Below, one piece after another: positions 1-9,219 of a stretch of 64,000 bases of DNA. The notes under the pieces were generated by a model that had not been told where the DNA came from, did not search any database, and was given only the letters and a program-made list of their open reading frames with translations. Each line of letters begins with the position of its first letter. Position 1 is the stretch's first letter. A program made the translations under genes and the position numbers. This stretch comes from Methylomagnum ishizawai (GTDB lineage: Bacteria > Pseudomonadota > Gammaproteobacteria > Methylococcales > Methylomonadaceae), in NCBI GenBank assembly GCA_945861705.1, contig CAMAVM010000010.1:1-64000 (forward strand), given 5' to 3'.

Positions 1-1
1 C

Positions 2-115
2 AATGGCAAGAATGGTAAGGCTATCGCCTGCGCCGCTATGCGTAAACTCATTCATCTTAGCTTTGCTATCTTGAAATCAGGCGAACCTTTTGATCCTCTT
101 TTCGCAGTAAAATAA
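2..115 (+). mobile_element. C-terminal end of an IS110-family transposase (truncated by window edge)
   Basis: Frame 2 is open from the window edge to TAA at 113-115 and encodes 37 residues containing AMRKLIHLSFAILKSGEPFD. This is the typical tail of IS110/IS116/IS902 transposases (A-MRKLLH ... LKSG-P). The first part of the gene lies outside the window, so I cannot tell whether the element is complete. The 3' end of the element probably lies in the short stretch before position 178, but IS110 elements usually lack clear terminal inverted repeats and I see no boundary. Confidence 0.7.
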
Positions 116-178
116 GCCTTGACACTTGGGTTTTAAGACGGTATCTACACGCTTACTCAGGGTTTCCTTAAATATCCT

Positions 179-880
179 TCAACAAACAACACGCAGGATT
201 GTCTGTGCGCCAACCCAACATCTGCTAACCAAAGCACTACAGATAGTTTCTCCAAAATCAATAGGTTGTATAAGCCATTCGCTGGCTTTTCCATATTCTT
301 TTGGTATTGTTAAAAATTCATTGAGATTCTTGGGATTGACGACACAGTGCTTCAACCCTAGAGCAATACCTCTGCCCGTTGCTTTCACAAACGCTTCTTT
401 GCGCGTCCAGAACTGGTAGAAGGCTTGCACTTGTTGGGATTTCGGCAGTTGCTGCCAGTGGCTTTTTTCTTCTTCGGAAAAACATTTATCTACCAGCGCA
501 ACTAGGTTTTTCCTTGGTTTGCACTGCTCAATATCAACGCCTAGCTCACAGTTATAAGCCATTGCGATCACCATCTTATTGGCAGTATGCGATAAATTAA
601 ACGCCAATTCGGGATAATCAGCGAGATAAGGTTTGCCATATTCGGCCTTATGGATACGTAGCTGCTCTGGGGCTGTATTGACGGCATCTGCCAGTACAAT
701 CCTTAGTCGGGCATGGATTTCGACATAGCGTCTACGTAGCAGCTCGTTTTTAAATGCGTTAGCATGTTGCTGTTCAGTTTGGTCGAGAATGTGCCAATAC
801 TGACGGCAATCTGTTTCCGTTGCGGCAATATCGCCTTTCCATAGTTTGATGTCAGGGTTTTCCACTACGGGCTTACCCAC
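179..880 (-). CDS. 4'-phosphopantetheinyl transferase, Sfp type
   Basis: Transfers the phosphopantetheine arm of CoA to a serine of carrier proteins. At 233 aa it has the length of the Sfp/Gsp group. Visible motifs are KPYL and FNLSHT around residues 83-98, GVDIE at 114-118 (Mg-binding acidic residues) and FWTRKEAFVKATGRG at 157-171, the family signature. The start overlaps the end of the upstream gamma-glutamyltransferase gene by 16 bp, so the two are probably cotranscribed and coupled. No carrier-protein synthase is in the window, so its target (fatty-acid, polyketide or other ACP) is unknown. Confidence 0.88.
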   Translation of the reverse strand: MGKPVVENPDIKLWKGDIAATETDCRQYWHILDQTEQQHANAFKNELLRRRYVEIHARLRIVLADAVNTAPEQLRIHKAEYGKPYLADYPELAFNLSHTANKMVIAMAYNCELGVDIEQCKPRKNLVALVDKCFSEEEKSHWQQLPKSQQVQAFYQFWTRKEAFVKATGRGIALGLKHCVVNPKNLNEFLTIPKEYGKASEWLIQPIDFGETICSALVSRCWVGAQTILRVVC

Positions 881-2544
881 GCTTTGCCTACACCGCGTGG
901 ATCACTGGAGGCGGTTAATTTTTTCGTGAGCTTATTTAACTGCACGGCTTGCATATCGCCGTAATTACGTTTCGTTTCCTTTAATTGATGGCCCAATGTT
1001 GATAACTTCGTAATCTCATCTTGAGATAGCGCGGCTTTTTCATATTCGATAACATCGGGCATGAATTGGTGGTGAAAACGAGGAATGCTTACCCAGGAAT
1101 CGGGATTGTTGCCCTTAGCAAAATCCAGAATTCCTAACAAAACCATCGAGATAATCCGGCTACCGCCGGGCGTGCCTAATACGGCGATGCGCTCAGGTGT
1201 TTCCAGGAAAGTTGGCGTCATGCTGGACAACATGCGCTTTCCTGGCGCAATCGAATTAGCTGCGGCACCTACCAAACCATAGACGTTCATTGCACCTTCA
1301 AGGCTGGCAAAATCATCCATCTCATTATTGAGCAACACGCCTGTGGCTTCCGGTGCAAACCCGGCACCAAAAGCTGTGTTAATGCTCAAGGTTGCGGCAA
1401 CGCGATTGTCGTCTTCATCAATGATGGAAAAATGTGTTGTCTGTGTACCTTGGTTTTGCTCAGGCATATCGCCTGACAAATAATTGCTGGGCAAGGCTTT
1501 GTCGTGCCTTATAGTGCTACGCAACCCTGCGGCATAATCCAAGCTGAGTAGTTGTTGGGTTGGAATGTCGATAAAATCAGCATCGCCGAGATATAAGGCG
1601 CGGTCATGGTAAGCGCGGCGCATGGCTTCTGTAATCAGGTGTTTGCGGATTATTTCATCGATTTTCTGCAAATCAAAACCTGACAAGATATTTAAGGTTT
1701 CCAGCAACACAATACCGCCGGATGATGAAGGCGGCGCACTGGTAATCGTTATACCTTGATAGCTGCCTTTTATTGGCTTGCGCTCGACGACTTGGTAAGC
1801 ATCCAAATCTTCCTGACTCCATATTCCACCTGCTTTACGGACACCATTCACTAGCTTATCGGCAACTTCCCCGTCGTAAAAGCCGTCCCTGCCTGATTCG
1901 GCAAGCTGCTTCAAGGTATTTGCCAAATCAGGTTGTTTAAGTATTGAAAAGGATTTGGGTACAGAACCGTGAGACAGAAAAATAGCCGATGTATAACGAT
2001 CTTTTTTGAGAACTTCGACATTGGAACCTAACATTCTTCTATGCCGTTCGGTTATGGTAAAGCCATTAGTGGCATAGCGAATGGCTGGGGCTAAACTTTC
2101 AGCTAATGTTAATTGCCCATATTTCTCCGATAAATGCACTAATCCTGCTGGCAAACCTGGAATGGCTGCTGCCAAAGCCCCATTCAACGATAAGTTCGGT
2201 ATTACTTTGCCAGATTTATCCAAGAACATGGCTTTATGTGCGGCTAAAGGTGCTTTTTCACGACCGTCGATGAAGGTTTCAACGTGGTCTTTCGCCCGAT
2301 GTAGCAACCAGTAGCCGCCACCACCCAAACCTGAACCTGCTGGTTCGACCACCGCTAAAGCCGCACTTACTGCCACCGCTGCATCAAACACATTGCCGCC
2401 TTTAGCGATAATCTCAAAACCTGCTTCAGTTGCTAAAGGATGTGCGGAAGCTACCGCAACCCTAGGGCTATCTCCATTTACCTGTGCCGTCCAAAGTAAG
2501 GCGAATAGGTTGATGAATGCTATATATCTTGTTAGTTTTGTCAT
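865..2544 (-). CDS. ggt: Gamma-glutamyltransferase (gamma-glutamyltranspeptidase) precursor
   Basis: Periplasmic Ntn-hydrolase that removes or transfers the gamma-glutamyl group of glutathione. The 559-aa product starts with a hydrophobic export segment (residues 7-23). The precursor is expected to self-cleave before Thr369 in TTHFS, the new nucleophile; the family signature continues through ATLSINTAFG. DGREKAP (93-99) supplies the substrate-binding Arg, and SSMTPT and GTPGGSRI form the small-subunit active site. Full length and intact. It precedes and slightly overlaps the phosphopantetheinyl transferase gene. Confidence 0.93.
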   Translation of the reverse strand: MTKLTRYIAFINLFALLWTAQVNGDSPRVAVASAHPLATEAGFEIIAKGGNVFDAAVAVSAALAVVEPAGSGLGGGGYWLLHRAKDHVETFIDGREKAPLAAHKAMFLDKSGKVIPNLSLNGALAAAIPGLPAGLVHLSEKYGQLTLAESLAPAIRYATNGFTITERHRRMLGSNVEVLKKDRYTSAIFLSHGSVPKSFSILKQPDLANTLKQLAESGRDGFYDGEVADKLVNGVRKAGGIWSQEDLDAYQVVERKPIKGSYQGITITSAPPSSSGGIVLLETLNILSGFDLQKIDEIIRKHLITEAMRRAYHDRALYLGDADFIDIPTQQLLSLDYAAGLRSTIRHDKALPSNYLSGDMPEQNQGTQTTHFSIIDEDDNRVAATLSINTAFGAGFAPEATGVLLNNEMDDFASLEGAMNVYGLVGAAANSIAPGKRMLSSMTPTFLETPERIAVLGTPGGSRIISMVLLGILDFAKGNNPDSWVSIPRFHHQFMPDVIEYEKAALSQDEITKLSTLGHQLKETKRNYGDMQAVQLNKLTKKLTASSDPRGVGKAWVSP

Positions 2545-2627
2545 TCCAAATTTATCGAACAGCTAAACAAGCTAGAGCTGTGTAATTTGTTAAAGATGCA
2601 CTCGAAAACCCAGTAGACATGTGGTTT

Positions 2628-4295
2628 TTAATGGTTTGACGTAGCTTGCAGTTTTTTATCCTTTACCTTGTTAACGGTAGGTGCTGCGTTAATTGTTTTG
2701 TTCACTTTTGAATGAGTTACCAGCGTACTGTCTTCCAATTGCAAATCAAATGCCCCTAGCAAATCACCCGCACTAGCTCTCACTCCTGGCAAGGGTTCTA
2801 ACCCAAACCGCAAGCTAATAAATTTGATGATCGAAGTAGTGTCATACGACGTATGGTCAACAAAATGCTGTTTGGCAAAAGGCGAGATAATGATGGCAGG
2901 TATGCGCGTCCCTGGTCCCCAGCGGTCGCCTTTGGGTGGTGCGACGTGATCCCAAAAGCCGCCGTTCTCATCGTAAGTGACAATTACAACGGTTTTTTTC
3001 CAGATTGGGCTGGTTTTGATTTTATTGAGTATCTCATCCAGGTGTTGGTCACCGGACAGCACATCAGTGTAACCAGGATGCTCGTTAAATTGCCCGGTGG
3101 GCTTATAAAAGGCGACTTGCGGCAGTGTGCCTTTTTCAATGGCTAATAGAAAATCCTCGCCATCTTGCAAATGCAGATCCCTATCAGGTGTTCCAGGCGC
3201 AAATCGGGCATAATAATTAAACGGCTGATGATGTGCTTGGAAGTTAATTGTTCCGGGCTTATCCGTATAAATCACGCTACGTTTAACATCTGGTGCTTGT
3301 CCGCCGTCTGCCACTGCTTGCTTCCAAGCCCCTGCGTACCACACCCAGGCGATATTTTTAGCAGATAAGGTATCACCAATTGTTTTTGTGGTCTGCGGTG
3401 CTAATGGCTTAGAGGTGGGATCGGCAAAGCGCGAATCACCTTCTTTTTCAGGCGGTATTTTTGAGGGTTGATAAGCTGGTTGCTTAGGTGCGATCACATA
3501 ACCATCTGGGGTAAACGATAATTCTCCTCCTTCAAACTTGGGTGCGCCGTACATGGCAGATGGCGGCGAATCTGGCTTGCGTTTAAGCAAGCCCTTATCA
3601 TTCAAAGGCACGCGCTCATCTTCGTCTGCTTCTGGATCGCGTGGGGTGCAAGCGCAGATTAACCATTGGTGGTTGAGGAAAGAGCCACCAAACGCGGCCA
3701 TGAAAAAATTATCTGCTAGCGTGTATTCCTGCGCCCATTTCCACAACGGTAGCTTTGAGCCATCGTAATAACCCATCACCAAGCCACCAGCATTGGATAT
3801 GGCGGCAAATTTGTTATTTTTCCCTCCGTTGATTTGTTCAATATTTTGGTAGAACATGTGAACAAGGTCTCGTGTCCTGGCTGATAAAGGTAAATTCAAG
3901 GTGGGCTTATCAATTTGGAACGGCTTATTTGGTAGCCGTTCAGCCAACGGTGGCTTATCTACTTCGCTTGCCCAGATGGGCGGTAACTCTTTGAATGGCT
4001 TGCCATCGTTATCGACTTGGGTATATTGTTCCTTGGTTGCTTGCTTGATACCATTCGCACCTGGGAATAAGCCATAAAGATTATCAAAACTCCTGTTTTC
4101 AGCATAGATAACGATAATGTGTTCTATGTCGTTTAAGGTGGGCTTTGCGACTGGGCGAGTTTTTGCTGCAAAACCAACGGAATTGCAACAGACCAGCAAA
4201 ACAATAACAACCGCATAAATGGCATGAAAAAAGCCATTCGGTTTTGCATAATCTGAATTTTTTATTCGGGTAAAATGTCTGGGGATATTGTTCAT
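2628..4295 (-). CDS. Phosphoesterase family protein (acid phosphatase / phospholipase C-like)
   Basis: Member of the phosphoesterase superfamily (Pfam PF04185), which includes AcpA acid phosphatases and phospholipases C. Near the N terminus is HIIVIYAENRSFDNLYG (metal-binding), then ADNFFMAAFGGSFLNHQWL with the candidate nucleophilic Ser, and later IVTYDENGGFWDHVAPP. An N-terminal hydrophobic stretch suggests export. I chose the ATG at 4295; an upstream in-frame GTG at 4349 adds 18 residues but is less convincing. The substrate cannot be decided from sequence. It stands alone between ggt and the divergent glxR. Confidence 0.82.
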   Translation of the reverse strand: MNNIPRHFTRIKNSDYAKPNGFFHAIYAVVIVLLVCCNSVGFAAKTRPVAKPTLNDIEHIIVIYAENRSFDNLYGLFPGANGIKQATKEQYTQVDNDGKPFKELPPIWASEVDKPPLAERLPNKPFQIDKPTLNLPLSARTRDLVHMFYQNIEQINGGKNNKFAAISNAGGLVMGYYDGSKLPLWKWAQEYTLADNFFMAAFGGSFLNHQWLICACTPRDPEADEDERVPLNDKGLLKRKPDSPPSAMYGAPKFEGGELSFTPDGYVIAPKQPAYQPSKIPPEKEGDSRFADPTSKPLAPQTTKTIGDTLSAKNIAWVWYAGAWKQAVADGGQAPDVKRSVIYTDKPGTINFQAHHQPFNYYARFAPGTPDRDLHLQDGEDFLLAIEKGTLPQVAFYKPTGQFNEHPGYTDVLSGDQHLDEILNKIKTSPIWKKTVVIVTYDENGGFWDHVAPPKGDRWGPGTRIPAIIISPFAKQHFVDHTSYDTTSIIKFISLRFGLEPLPGVRASAGDLLGAFDLQLEDSTLVTHSKVNKTINAAPTVNKVKDKKLQATSNH

Positions 4296-4433
4296 ACAGT
4301 GTTTTCCGGCTGGGCTAGGCACTTTTTTATTTTTCACGAATGGTAACACATTAATGGACTCGAAATTATCAGCTAAACCATTTAAAAATGGGCAGAATAG
4401 GGCTTTATCTTAAAATGACATCTAACTATTGCT

Positions 4434-5318
4434 ATGACTTCAAATAACCCAATTCTCGGCTTTATCGGCATCGGTTTAATGGGTAAACCCTTGGTTTTGC
4501 GTTTGCTTAATGCGGGTAATACTGTTTACGTTTGGAACCGCAACCCAGAAAAATTGCAAGCTGTCACTCAAGCCGGAGCTATTGCCTGTTTGACTGTTGC
4601 AAAATTGGTGAAAGCGGTCGATGTGATTATTTTATGTCTTGCTGATACCGAGGTTGTCGAGTCGATTGTCCGTAACGATATTGTCAGCAATGGTTCGTCT
4701 GGCAAGTTGCTGATTGATTTATCCAGCATTCACCCTGAAACCACCAAGCAATTAGCCAAATTGTTGCAGAAACAATGCGGTATGGGCTGGGTGGATGCGC
4801 CGGTATCTGGCGGCGTGGCAGGTGCAGAACAAGGCAATCTGGCAATTATGGCGGGTGGCAACGAAGCCGATATTGCTGTCGCAAGGGAGCTATTAGAACC
4901 ACTGTACCGGCAGTTAACCCACATGGGCGAAGTTGGCAGCGGTCAGATCACCAAAATCTGCAACCAGATGATTGTTAGTTGCAATGTCATGGTTATCGCC
5001 GAAATGATGGCACTGGCGAAACAAGCCGGAGTCGATGCCGTAAAAATACCGCAAGCCTTATCTGGCGGTTTTGCTGACTCCAAACCCTTGCAAATTACCG
5101 GCACGGAAATGGCTTTGGCGCAATTCGAGCCGGTAAAATGGCGCGTCAAAACCTTATTAAAAGACCTGAATATGGCGGTCGATTTATCCAAGCAACAAGG
5201 CAATGCCATTCCCATGTCCGGTTTGGCGGCACAATTGCTGCAACTGCATGGAAGTAGTGGCTATCTGGAACAAGATCCAGCCACTTTAATCAAGCTGTAT
5301 TCCAAAAAATATGCTTAA
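4434..5318 (+). CDS. glxR: 2-hydroxy-3-oxopropionate (tartronate semialdehyde) reductase family
   Basis: NAD(P)-dependent beta-hydroxyacid dehydrogenase, probably reducing tartronate semialdehyde to glycerate. GFIGIGLMG at residues 9-17 is the Rossmann dinucleotide loop, DAPVSGG (121-127) the substrate-binding loop, and GQITKICN carries the catalytic Lys174 and Asn177. The length (294 aa) is typical. The next gene, hydroxypyruvate isomerase, overlaps by 8 bp, which favours the glyoxylate/hydroxypyruvate role over 3-hydroxyisobutyrate dehydrogenase, the main alternative. Confidence 0.85.
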   Translation: MTSNNPILGFIGIGLMGKPLVLRLLNAGNTVYVWNRNPEKLQAVTQAGAIACLTVAKLVKAVDVIILCLADTEVVESIVRNDIVSNGSSGKLLIDLSSIHPETTKQLAKLLQKQCGMGWVDAPVSGGVAGAEQGNLAIMAGGNEADIAVARELLEPLYRQLTHMGEVGSGQITKICNQMIVSCNVMVIAEMMALAKQAGVDAVKIPQALSGGFADSKPLQITGTEMALAQFEPVKWRVKTLLKDLNMAVDLSKQQGNAIPMSGLAAQLLQLHGSSGYLEQDPATLIKLYSKKYA

Positions 5319-6090
5319 ATTCAGTGCTAATTTAAGCCTGTTATTCACTGAAATCGAATTGATTGGACGTTTTAAAGCCGCCAAGCAAAGTGGTTTTTCG
5401 GCAGTAGAAATTCAATTTCCCTTTAGCATTCATCCCGAAATCCTTGCTGCCCTATTGGCAGAGCAACAGTTGAAACTGGTGTTGTTTAATGTTGCCGCCG
5501 ACGATCTCATGCAAGGCGGCGAAGGCCTTGCCTGTGTGCCTGAAAAAAAGGCGCAATTTGAGGAAGCCTTGGCGCAAGCGGTGGCTTATGCCCATTATGT
5601 AAAACCGGAAGCCATCAACATCCTCCCTGGGTGCTGTTTTGACAAGCGTCAAAAATCGCACTACCTGGAAACCTTCAAGGAAAACCTGTTGTTAGCGGCT
5701 GACACATTAGCACCATTAGGGATTAAGGCTGTCTTTGAAGCGATCAATACCTACGACATGCCGGGCTTTATGATCCACAGCGGTAAGCAGATGCTTAACA
5801 TCGTCAAGCAACTCAAACACCCCAATCTGTTCATGCAATACGACATTTACCACATGCACCGAATGGGCGAAAACGTAGCTAGTTTTATTACCCGTCATGC
5901 CGATAAGATCGGTCATATCCAGTTTGCCGACTGTCCTGGGCGAGGCCAGCCTGGAACGGGTGAAATTGATTTTGGAAGCTTATTCGATGTTATTCGACAA
6001 TCGAATTATAAGGGTTGGTGCGGTGCGGAATATAAGCCAGTCGGAAAAATGGAAAAACATTTGACTTGGTTAGAGCTATCAGATCCTTAG
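5311..6090 (+). CDS. hyi: Hydroxypyruvate isomerase
   Basis: Interconverts hydroxypyruvate and tartronate semialdehyde. The TIM-barrel protein is 259 aa, close to E. coli Hyi, and both catalytic glutamates fall at the family positions: Glu143 in FEAIN and Glu240 in GAEYKP. QYDIYHMHRM and HIQFADCPGRGQPGTGE are the metal- and substrate-binding stretches. It overlaps glxR, so the pair would turn hydroxypyruvate into glycerate in two steps. In methylotrophs hydroxypyruvate is also a serine-cycle intermediate. Confidence 0.9.
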   Translation: MLKFSANLSLLFTEIELIGRFKAAKQSGFSAVEIQFPFSIHPEILAALLAEQQLKLVLFNVAADDLMQGGEGLACVPEKKAQFEEALAQAVAYAHYVKPEAINILPGCCFDKRQKSHYLETFKENLLLAADTLAPLGIKAVFEAINTYDMPGFMIHSGKQMLNIVKQLKHPNLFMQYDIYHMHRMGENVASFITRHADKIGHIQFADCPGRGQPGTGEIDFGSLFDVIRQSNYKGWCGAEYKPVGKMEKHLTWLELSDP

Positions 6091-6157
6091 CCCTGGTTGG
6101 GATATTTCTTAAGTTGGCGTATTTAACTCTGAAATACAATCTTAGTTATCTTGCGAA

Positions 6158-7204
6158 TTACTCAGCATCTTTTAATAAAATTGCCCGATTAACCATTTTT
6201 TTGACATTGGCTTCCATATTTGTAGGAAGTAAAAAAATATTGGGATGATTTTTTGCGTAAACTCTAAAAATTTCATCAGCAAAAGCTTGACCAATAGCGG
6301 TTACACCTTCAAAATCGAATATAACATATTGGAATTTTTCAATCCGAACCAGTATTCTTTTTGCTTGTGAACGAGACACTAATTTTTCATTTTCGTATTG
6401 TGCTAAACGAACTGGAACAATGGTTTTATTAAATTGAAATTCATCAGGACCCGCCGTGTAGTCATCGAAAACACTCTGAATATATCGATCAGAATTTTTT
6501 TTAATAAGCATATACACAGACGTACCTGCTTCATTTAAGGATAGCGTCGAATCAAGCACGAAATCAAACTCAAAACCTTCATCATGAGTAAACCTTACAC
6601 CCTTCGAATCAATTTCAAAATTATCAAAAACTCTGGAAGTAAAAAAAATTCCTTCACCTGTGTGATTGTCAGGATCAGTAGTCAGTTTGCCTTTGGATAA
6701 TTCGAATAATGCTTGTCTTTCATCCCCCAAGTTGTAGAGCCTTTTGATTTTCGTAAAAATGCCTTCGCCATCATCTATTACAGAAATCATCACTTTTTCT
6801 TTATCTCTTACAGCGGAAATGTAGACAAACTTACCCTCAGAATGGTCGATAGCATTATTAACCATTTCAGTAAAACCGTAGTGGCAAATGTCCACTATAT
6901 TTTCCGGCAAACCTTCAAACACAAAAGCATATTGATTTCGCCAAACACCATCTTCAGTAAAATCTTTTGTGAGAGGAAACAGTGACTTATTCTCCCTTAA
7001 GTCCCCAAGAAAATATCTTTTACCTTTTCCAGAGCCGCTTGAATCTAACCAACCTTCCTTTTCTAACCGCTGTATATGATTATTTATAGCTTGAGGTGTT
7101 ATAGAAAATATATTGGCAATATGCTTAACAATATCAGTAGAATGATATCTAAGGTCTCTAATAATTTGACGCCTTATCTGCTCGCCTTTTTCTTTATTAT
7201 TCAC
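6158..7204 (-). CDS. HTH - HATPase - STAS-like (DUF4325) regulatory protein
   Basis: A 348-aa protein with three parts. Residues 5-65 look like a winged helix (DIVKHIANIFSITPQAINNH, then a wing ending GKRYFL). Residues 100-235 form a GHKL-type ATP-binding fold: N box EMVNNAIDHS (113-122), G1 box DDGEGIF (144-150), G2 box HTGEGIFFTSRVF (181-193). Residues 280-348 resemble the STAS-like DUF4325 domain (VIFDFEGVTAIGQAFADEIF). No phosphoacceptor-His dimerisation domain is seen, so it is not a classical sensor kinase; the make-up recalls SpoIIAB/SpoIIAA-like partner switching in one chain. The GTG start abuts a perfect palindrome (7205-7245), suggesting autoregulation. It is monocistronic. Function unknown. 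Confidence 0.8.
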   Translation of the reverse strand: MNNKEKGEQIRRQIIRDLRYHSTDIVKHIANIFSITPQAINNHIQRLEKEGWLDSSGSGKGKRYFLGDLRENKSLFPLTKDFTEDGVWRNQYAFVFEGLPENIVDICHYGFTEMVNNAIDHSEGKFVYISAVRDKEKVMISVIDDGEGIFTKIKRLYNLGDERQALFELSKGKLTTDPDNHTGEGIFFTSRVFDNFEIDSKGVRFTHDEGFEFDFVLDSTLSLNEAGTSVYMLIKKNSDRYIQSVFDDYTAGPDEFQFNKTIVPVRLAQYENEKLVSRSQAKRILVRIEKFQYVIFDFEGVTAIGQAFADEIFRVYAKNHPNIFLLPTNMEANVKKMVNRAILLKDAE

Positions 7205-7245
7205 AAGCTATCCTTTAAGAAAAATATTTTCTTAAAGGATAGCTT
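7205..7245 (-). promoter_or_regulatory. Perfect 41-bp palindrome covering the ribosome binding site of the HTH/HATPase gene
   Basis: Two 19-bp perfect arms (AAGCTATCCTTTAAGAAAA and its complement) flank a 3-nt spacer. The element ends one base before the GTG start at 7204. On the mRNA the second arm contains AAAGGA about 8 nt before the GTG, so the hairpin would bury the Shine-Dalgarno. As DNA it could be the operator bound by the winged helix of the downstream product. Both readings are inference; the symmetry itself is seen directly. Confidence 0.8.
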
Positions 7246-7290
7246 TGTTTGTATGAAAGTTCAAAAGATATATTTACCAAAAATAGAGCC

Positions 7291-7378
7291 GTAGGGCGCA
7301 ATAGCCTTGGCGTATTGCGCCGGATGTAAGGTGGTACACATGCGGTGCAATACGGCTCATGCCTATTGCACTCTACGA
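7291..7378. repeat. Palindromic repeat element (REP-like)
   Basis: Outer arms CGTAGGGCGCAATA and TATTGCACTCTACG are near-complementary, and inside are GGCGCAATA/TATTGCGCC and GGTGCAATA, so the unit can fold as a double hairpin. It fills most of the gap between the ferredoxin stop and the palindrome upstream of the HTH/HATPase gene. It resembles the GTAGGGTGCAATA-type intergenic repeats of other gammaproteobacteria (recalled, not searched). It may act as a 3' stabiliser or terminator. Confidence 0.6.
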
Positions 7379-7380
7379 TT

Positions 7381-8117
<737 letters not shown>

Positions 8118-8180
8118 AGGCTAGGTTTAATGGAAGGTTGGGTGAAGTAGACTAAAGCGGGGTCTCTAAAAATTCAAAAA

Positions 8181-8216
8181 CCCCTACTCCCTTGAAGGAG
8201 AAGGTTGGGATGAGCG
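8181..8216. repeat. Degenerate copy of the CCCTCTCCC...GGGAGAGGG repeat
   Basis: The plus strand reads CCCCTACTCCCTTGAAGGAG followed by AAGGTTGGGATGAG. This aligns with the better copy inside cobT (31470-31515, CCCCCTCTCCCTCTGGGAGA then GGGTTGGGGTGAGGG). It lies in the gap between coaD and the downstream-ending membrane protein gene. Confidence 0.6.
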
Positions 8217-8219
8217 GAT

Positions 8220-8771
8220 TTAAACAAAAAATGCCAGCACTATGCCGACCAAAAACAGCAAAAACACACCCACAAATGAGATTACGCCCAACACCAGCAT
8301 GAACGGATTAATCAATGTCGATAGACTAATATAAGAACCCATCAATTCACGGGCTTCAGAAGCCATCGCACCAATCGACCAAAGGCTTTTCCCTGCACTA
8401 AAAAAACCAAGCTTGGGTGCTTTACCAGCGCGGATGTTTTGCACGGATTCTTGGAGTTCAGTTTTGGCATCACCGACCATATTACCTGCGATGTTGGGAA
8501 GGTCTTTTAACTCTTCCAATGCCCACCAAAACCTTGCCAGTATCAACGTTGGCAAAAAAGCAGCAATACCCACAGTTGCGGCAATCCCGATGGAATAATG
8601 TTTCAAAAAGTAACACCACACGATCAGCCAAGCCGTCACCAATACGCCCAAAATCAGGAATAAGCGCAGTCTGTTGGCAAGATTATCTACCAGCGGCAAT
8701 AACCGTTCAAAAATCGACAACAGACGTTGCTTTTTTTCTGGCTCAAGAGCCGTTATTGATGGTTCTGGCAT
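8220..8771 (-). CDS. Hypothetical inner-membrane protein
   Basis: The 183-aa product has two adjacent hydrophobic segments (about residues 38-57 and 62-85), a soluble central part (about 88-140) and a hydrophobic C-terminal region (about 155-183), so probably three or four membrane helices. I recognise no family. The N-terminal segment rich in Glu and Lys is likely cytoplasmic. It is transcribed towards coaD but separated from it by 100 bp holding a repeat. Confidence 0.65.
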   Translation of the reverse strand: MPEPSITALEPEKKQRLLSIFERLLPLVDNLANRLRLFLILGVLVTAWLIVWCYFLKHYSIGIAATVGIAAFLPTLILARFWWALEELKDLPNIAGNMVGDAKTELQESVQNIRAGKAPKLGFFSAGKSLWSIGAMASEARELMGSYISLSTLINPFMLVLGVISFVGVFLLFLVGIVLAFFV

Positions 8772-9219
8772 GACAATGGTATTTCAGAGACTATACTTGT
8801 TGCTATTATACCGTGTCCGTGAATTTCTGGCAGATTGCAGATGAGACGTTTATGATTCAGCTAGAAAACATAAAACCATCATAAAATTATTAGCTATAAT
8901 CGTAACGGCTATACCTTAACCTGTAACCTAGATTTTTCTCCTCATTGTAAGAATAGGAAAATACTGTTCTTTTACTAACTTTTATCCGACCAGATTTGCT
9001 ACAATCAAGTGGTTATAAGCTTATTTTGAGGTAACAAGGAACGTGTCACTAAAAGCCATGGCAGTTTATTGGATAAATAATAGTTATCTTAATAACTACT
9101 TAATAAAAAAGTTGTTCACTGTACGACTTGTTGTTAATTCGTGGTATTTAATTGAGCGGTTAGAGTTACATAGACATGCACTTAAGGTAAATGCCGTTTA
9201 ATCCAAAAATCCCATAGCC
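8772..9219. other. 448-bp intergenic region
   Basis: AT-rich gap between divergent genes. It should contain the promoters of the membrane protein (minus strand) and of the envelope protein at 9220 (plus strand). Apart from a marginal 52-codon frame (9043-9201) I see no gene, RNA or clear repeat. Confidence 0.5.
9043..9201 (+). CDS. Possible small ORF, 52 aa, doubtful
   Basis: GTG at 9043 opens 52 codons ending TAA at 9199-9201, with GAGGTAACAAGGA just upstream although the AAGGA is too close to the GTG for an ideal ribosome site; ATG at 9058 is an alternative start. The peptide is basic, rich in Leu, Tyr and Asn, and matches nothing I know. It may be chance in an AT-rich spacer. Confidence 0.2.
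   Translation: MSLKAMAVYWINNSYLNNYLIKKLFTVRLVVNSWYLIERLELHRHALKVNAV

Noticed and set aside
1-178. Complete IS110 element or attachment site
   Set aside because: Only the last 37 codons of the transposase are in the window; the other end cannot be seen.
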